In this document: piece after piece, positions 6,009-9,026 of the stretch | Layout: the number at the start of each line of letters is the position of its first letter | How positions within the stretch are numbered: the first letter of the stretch is position 1 | NCBI GenBank assembly: GCA_020024175.1 | Contig: JAHHUB010000063.1 | Coordinates: 1-9,026, forward strand | Direction of reading: 5' to 3' | Length of the DNA stretch: 9,026 nt | Origin: Oscillospiraceae bacterium | Lineage (GTDB): Bacteria > Bacillota > Clostridia > Oscillospirales > Ruminococcaceae | Notes under the pieces: model-generated | The model's input: the letters and a program-made list of their open reading frames with translations, nothing else | The model's database searches: none | Told to the model about the DNA's origin: nothing | Made by a program: the position numbers and the translations under genes

Positions 6009-7829
6009 ATGAACACAATAATCAGAGTGGCAGCTGCTGCAAATAAAATAAAAGTTGCTGATGTAGACTGTTCATTTGAGAATATTACACAAATTTTAGA
6101 AGAATTTAAAGAAAAACCTGCTGATATAATTGTATTCCCCTCATTAGCACTTACTTCACCAAGCTGTGGTTTGCTTTTCAGCAATAAAGCACTTTTGGAC
6201 AGTTGTATAGAAGCTATTGAAAAAATATGTATTCAAACAAGAAGTATGAATTCATACATATTAATAGGAACACCTATAGAAGATAACGGCAGTGTGGTTT
6301 CAGCTATTGCTGTGATAAATAAAGGTAAAATTATAGGATATATAAAAGCTGAAAATGATCAGATGGAATATTTAAGCAAAAATTATTCTGATAAGATATT
6401 GCCTCCTACAACCGTATTTTCTATTGGAGCTATGAAATTTTGTGTGCTTTCCTGTGAACCTATGAAAATTGCAGAAAATATCAAAGAAGTTGCAGAAACA
6501 GGCTGTGATTTAATTATTGTACCAAGTTATTCTCCTGTTATTGCAGGTTATCAAAATGATGTAAAAAATGAGGTGAAAGCAATTTCAAAAGCTTATGGCT
6601 GTGGTATTGCACTTATTAACGGTGGAATAGGGGATACTACTTCGCCATATCTTTACAGAGCTTTCTCTGTTATCTGTGAATGTGGAAATATTATAAAACA
6701 GGAAACTTTCAGCAATCAGGGAATGGTTATGTGTGATTTGGATACTGATATTATCCGTTCACAAAAGACATCAAAAGGACAAAATCTGCCTTTTTATACC
6801 GCATATGCAGTTGAAGGAAAGCAAAGACTTCTCCGTCCTGTGCCTATGAACCCATATCTTCCTCAGGGAAAACTGGCTGAAAATAATTTTATTGAAGAAC
6901 TTTTTACTTTGCAATGTATGGCACTTAAAGGCAGACTTGAAAATACAGGAATTAAAAAAGTTGTTTTGGGATTTTCAGGGGGACTTGACTCAACATTAGC
7001 TCTTTTGGTTGCAGCAAAAACTTTTGATATTATGGGACTTGAACGAAAAAATATCATTTGTCTTAGAATGCCGGGATTTGCCTCCAGCAATAGGACACAG
7101 GGAAATTCAGAAGCCTTGGCAGAAATTCTGGAAGTTACATCCAGAGAAATTTCCATAGAAAACGCTGTAAATCTTCACTTTGATGATATAGGGCATGACA
7201 GTCAAATTCAGGATGTAACATATGAAAATGCTCAGGCAAGAGAAAGAACACAAATTATTTTTGATATTGCCAATGATGAAAATGCCTTGGCTTTGGGAAC
7301 AGGTGATTTATCAGAAATTGCTTTGGGATGGTGTACTTTTGGCGGAGATCAACTTTCTGGCTATAATATAAATGCATCCATAACCAAAACTTTGGCAAAA
7401 AAGATAGTTTCTCATCTTGCCATAACAGAAATTTTTGAAGGCACTGCAGGACTTTTGTCAGATATTGTGGAAACTCCCATAAGTCCTGAACTTGTTGGTA
7501 AAAAAGATGAAATTACACAAAAAACCGAAGATATATTAGGTCCATATGAACTTCATGAATTTTTCCTGTACCATCTTATTAAATACGGTTTCAGACCCAG
7601 CAAAATTTACTACTATGGTTGTTTTGCGTTCAGTGGAATTTTGGAACCTGCTTTTATCAAAGAAAAACTGGAACTTTTCATAAGAAGATTTTTCAGTTCC
7701 CAGTTTAAAAGAAGCTGTTCTCCTGACAGTGCAGTGCTTTGTGATGGGGTATTTGGAAAACATTTTTATATGCCTTCCGATATTTCACCTGAAATGTATA
7801 TCAAGGAGCTGAAATCAGCAAGTTTTTAA
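6009..7829 (+). CDS. nadE: NAD(+) synthetase with N-terminal nitrilase-like (glutaminase) domain
   Basis: A 606-residue two-domain NadE, which amidates nicotinic acid adenine dinucleotide to NAD with ATP. The synthetase half (about 290-606) is well conserved: GFSGGLDST (321-329, ATP pyrophosphatase loop), MPGFASSNRT (354-363), VTYENAQARERTQI (403-416) and GTGDLSEIALGW (430-441). The N-terminal half (about 1-270) has the nitrilase fold that in the family frees ammonia from glutamine with a Glu-Lys-Cys triad. Lys113 (GYIK) and Cys149 (VLSCEP) are present, but the first glutamate is replaced: VFPS instead of VFPE, Ser45. The usual K-x-LPxYxEFYE and ICEDLW motifs are also lost or altered. It may therefore use free ammonia or have a changed active site. 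It stands alone, between its own promoter and terminator. Confidence 0.92.
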   Translation: MNTIIRVAAAANKIKVADVDCSFENITQILEEFKEKPADIIVFPSLALTSPSCGLLFSNKALLDSCIEAIEKICIQTRSMNSYILIGTPIEDNGSVVSAIAVINKGKIIGYIKAENDQMEYLSKNYSDKILPPTTVFSIGAMKFCVLSCEPMKIAENIKEVAETGCDLIIVPSYSPVIAGYQNDVKNEVKAISKAYGCGIALINGGIGDTTSPYLYRAFSVICECGNIIKQETFSNQGMVMCDLDTDIIRSQKTSKGQNLPFYTAYAVEGKQRLLRPVPMNPYLPQGKLAENNFIEELFTLQCMALKGRLENTGIKKVVLGFSGGLDSTLALLVAAKTFDIMGLERKNIICLRMPGFASSNRTQGNSEALAEILEVTSREISIENAVNLHFDDIGHDSQIQDVTYENAQARERTQIIFDIANDENALALGTGDLSEIALGWCTFGGDQLSGYNINASITKTLAKKIVSHLAITEIFEGTAGLLSDIVETPISPELVGKKDEITQKTEDILGPYELHEFFLYHLIKYGFRPSKIYYYGCFAFSGILEPAFIKEKLELFIRRFFSSQFKRSCSPDSAVLCDGVFGKHFYMPSDISPEMYIKELKSASF

Positions 7830-7863
7830 AATATTTCATATAATATTTGAAAAATAATTAAAT

Positions 7864-7911
7864 CACCCATATAAGAATGGTAAGCTGTTCTTATATGGGT
7901 GTTTGTTTTTT
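7864..7911 (+). terminator. Rho-independent terminator of nadE
   Basis: A perfect 14-bp stem (7864-7877 with 7888-7901) and a 10-base loop are followed by TTTGTTTTTT. It begins 34 bases after the nadE stop and separates nadE from the ABC transporter operon. Confidence 0.93.
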
Positions 7912-8002
7912 AATTAAACAAAATTTTTTATAAAAGAAGTATACTGAATTACAAAAATTAACTAAATCCAAACAGTGTGCATAAAATGATAAAAGTATAA
8001 AC

Positions 8003-8008
8003 AGGAGG
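8003..8008 (+). promoter_or_regulatory. Ribosome binding site of the ABC ATPase
   Basis: Perfect AGGAGG. In-frame GTG (8008) and ATG (8011) overlap or nearly touch it; only the ATG at 8017, 8 bases on, has proper spacing, so the protein starts there. No convincing promoter is visible in 7912-8002. Confidence 0.85.
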
Positions 8009-8016
8009 TGATGGAA

Positions 8017-8784
8017 ATGAAGGATTATTTAAAAATTAGGAATATATCAACCACATATCAAGCGGAAAACGGTGAAACTCCCGCTCTTGACAATGTGAGT
8101 TTTGATGTGGCAAAAGGGGAGATAGTCAGTATAGTAGGTCCTTCTGGCTGCGGAAAATCCACTTTGCTGTCAGTTATAGCGGGGCTTATAAATCCTTGTG
8201 AAGGCGAGATTTTTATAGACGGTAAAAAAATAACGGGAATAAATGTGGATGTGGGATATATGCTACAAAGAGATAATCTTTTAAGTTGGAGGACTATATA
8301 TAAAAATATAATTTTCGGTTTGGAAATTCAAAATAAACTTACTGAAGAAAACGAAAAATATGCACAATTTTTGATGAAGACCTATGGACTTTATGATTTT
8401 AAAGACAAATATCCCTCACAACTTTCCGGAGGTATGAGACAAAGGGCAGCACTTATAAGAACTTTAGTGACAAAACCGGCTGTGCTTTTATTGGATGAGG
8501 CTTTTTCGGCATTAGATTATCAAACCAGACTGGCGGTAACAGATGATGTATATAAAATATTAAAAAAAGAAAAGAAAACCACTCTTATAGTAACTCATGA
8601 TATTCCCGAAAGCATAAGTATGTCTGACAGAGTGGTGGTACTTTCCAATCGTCCTGCCCATGTAAAATCTATTCACAGCATTGATTTCGGAGAAGAAGCA
8701 CGTCTTCCTGTGGCAGTGCGAAATAATGAGAAATTTTCAGAGTATTTTAATATTATTTGGAAAGAGCTTGATGTTCATGTATAA
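8017..8784 (+). CDS. ABC transporter ATP-binding protein, nitrate/sulfonate/taurine type
   Basis: A 255-residue cytoplasmic ATPase that powers an importer. Motifs in order: Walker A GPSGCGKST (41-49), Q-loop MLQRDNLLSW (82-91, Q84), signature LSGGMRQRAAL (136-146), Walker B VLLLDEAFSALD (156-167) and the switch histidine THD (193-195, H194). All are intact. The sequence resembles SsuB/TauB/NrtD ATPases, and the partial permease that overlaps its 3' end fits this (SsuC/TauC-like). The substrate could be a sulfonate, nitrate, taurine, or a thiamine or pyrimidine precursor; the periplasmic-type binding protein that would decide it is not in the window. It is preceded by a 115-base gap after the nadE terminator. 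Confidence 0.93.
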   Translation: MKDYLKIRNISTTYQAENGETPALDNVSFDVAKGEIVSIVGPSGCGKSTLLSVIAGLINPCEGEIFIDGKKITGINVDVGYMLQRDNLLSWRTIYKNIIFGLEIQNKLTEENEKYAQFLMKTYGLYDFKDKYPSQLSGGMRQRAALIRTLVTKPAVLLLDEAFSALDYQTRLAVTDDVYKILKKEKKTTLIVTHDIPESISMSDRVVVLSNRPAHVKSIHSIDFGEEARLPVAVRNNEKFSEYFNIIWKELDVHV

Positions 8785-9026
8785 AGAAATTACGGATATA
8801 TCCAAGGAGAGAGAAATTTACCTTAAAAGTAAAAAACGGGAGAAAATAAAACTCAGTTGTATTCGGTGGGGTATACTTTTGCTTTTAATTTTAATATGGG
8901 AAATATTTGCCCGTATAGGCATAATTGATTCATTTATTATGAGTAAACCCTCTGATATTTTAAATACGATGGTACATTTATCCCAAAATGATCTTTTACA
9001 TCATTTAGGTATAACTTTGTATGAAA
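8771..9026 (+). CDS. ABC transporter permease, SsuC/TauC-like, 5' part only
   Basis: The frame begins inside the ATPase gene (14-base overlap; ATG at 8777, 8-base overlap, is the other start, with GGAAAG upstream of both) and runs off the right edge after 85 codons. A basic N-terminal stretch (about residues 18-32) is followed by one membrane segment, WGILLLLILIWEIFARIG (33-50), then IIDSFIMSKPSDIL and ITLYE. This matches the start of nitrate/sulfonate/taurine permeases ('LWE..ar.g.i......PS.il'). The remaining membrane segments and the EAA loop lie outside the window. The overlap shows co-translation with the ATPase. Confidence 0.88.
   Translation, partial: MFMYKEITDISKEREIYLKSKKREKIKLSCIRWGILLLLILIWEIFARIGIIDSFIMSKPSDILNTMVHLSQNDLLHHLGITLYE

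Noticed and set aside
7912..8002. Riboswitch or promoter ahead of the ABC transporter operon
   Set aside because: The stretch is short and AT-rich with no stable fold and no well-spaced -35/-10 pair; TATACT (7940-7945) has no partner.

Overview
The window comes from a low-GC (roughly one third GC by eye), AT-rich bacterium. It has strong GGAGG-type ribosome binding sites, near-consensus TTGACA/TATAAT promoters, hairpin-plus-T-run terminators and an encoded CCA tail on its tRNA. Protein sequences and signals look like an anaerobic Firmicute of the Clostridia; I cannot name the species. Nothing looks like phage, transposon or CRISPR.

Layout, left to right. Bases 1-215 hold a tRNA-Leu(UAA) on the minus strand with its own terminator and consensus promoter. 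Divergent from it is a MarR-family regulator gene whose promoter and start codon are covered by a near-perfect 19-bp palindrome, a likely autoregulatory operator. A perfect consensus promoter (785-813) then leads into three closely packed plus-strand genes: an N-formylglutamate-amidohydrolase-like hydrolase, a RimK-like ATP-grasp ligase and a divergent FolC/Mur-type ligase, ending at a hairpin terminator. From the other side converges a minus-strand operon of a PHP-family histidinol-phosphatase-like enzyme followed by mnmA (tRNA 2-thiouridylase). Divergent from that operon lies nadE, a two-domain NAD synthetase, closed by a strong terminator. At the right edge an ABC transporter operon of the nitrate/sulfonate/taurine type begins: a complete ATPase and the first 85 codons of the permease.

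How the genes work together. tRNA-Leu, mnmA and nadE are housekeeping. The most interesting unit is the three-gene cluster at 861-3740: two different ATP-dependent amino-acid/peptide ligases (ATP-grasp and Mur-ligase folds, the same two folds fused in cyanophycin synthetase) are made together with a hydrolase of a family that cleaves amide bonds on glutamate. The inference is a small make-and-break pathway for an amino-acid conjugate or short isopeptide; its substrate cannot be read from the sequence. A second point of interest is NadE: the synthetase half looks intact, but the glutaminase half has lost the usual catalytic glutamate and several flanking motifs.
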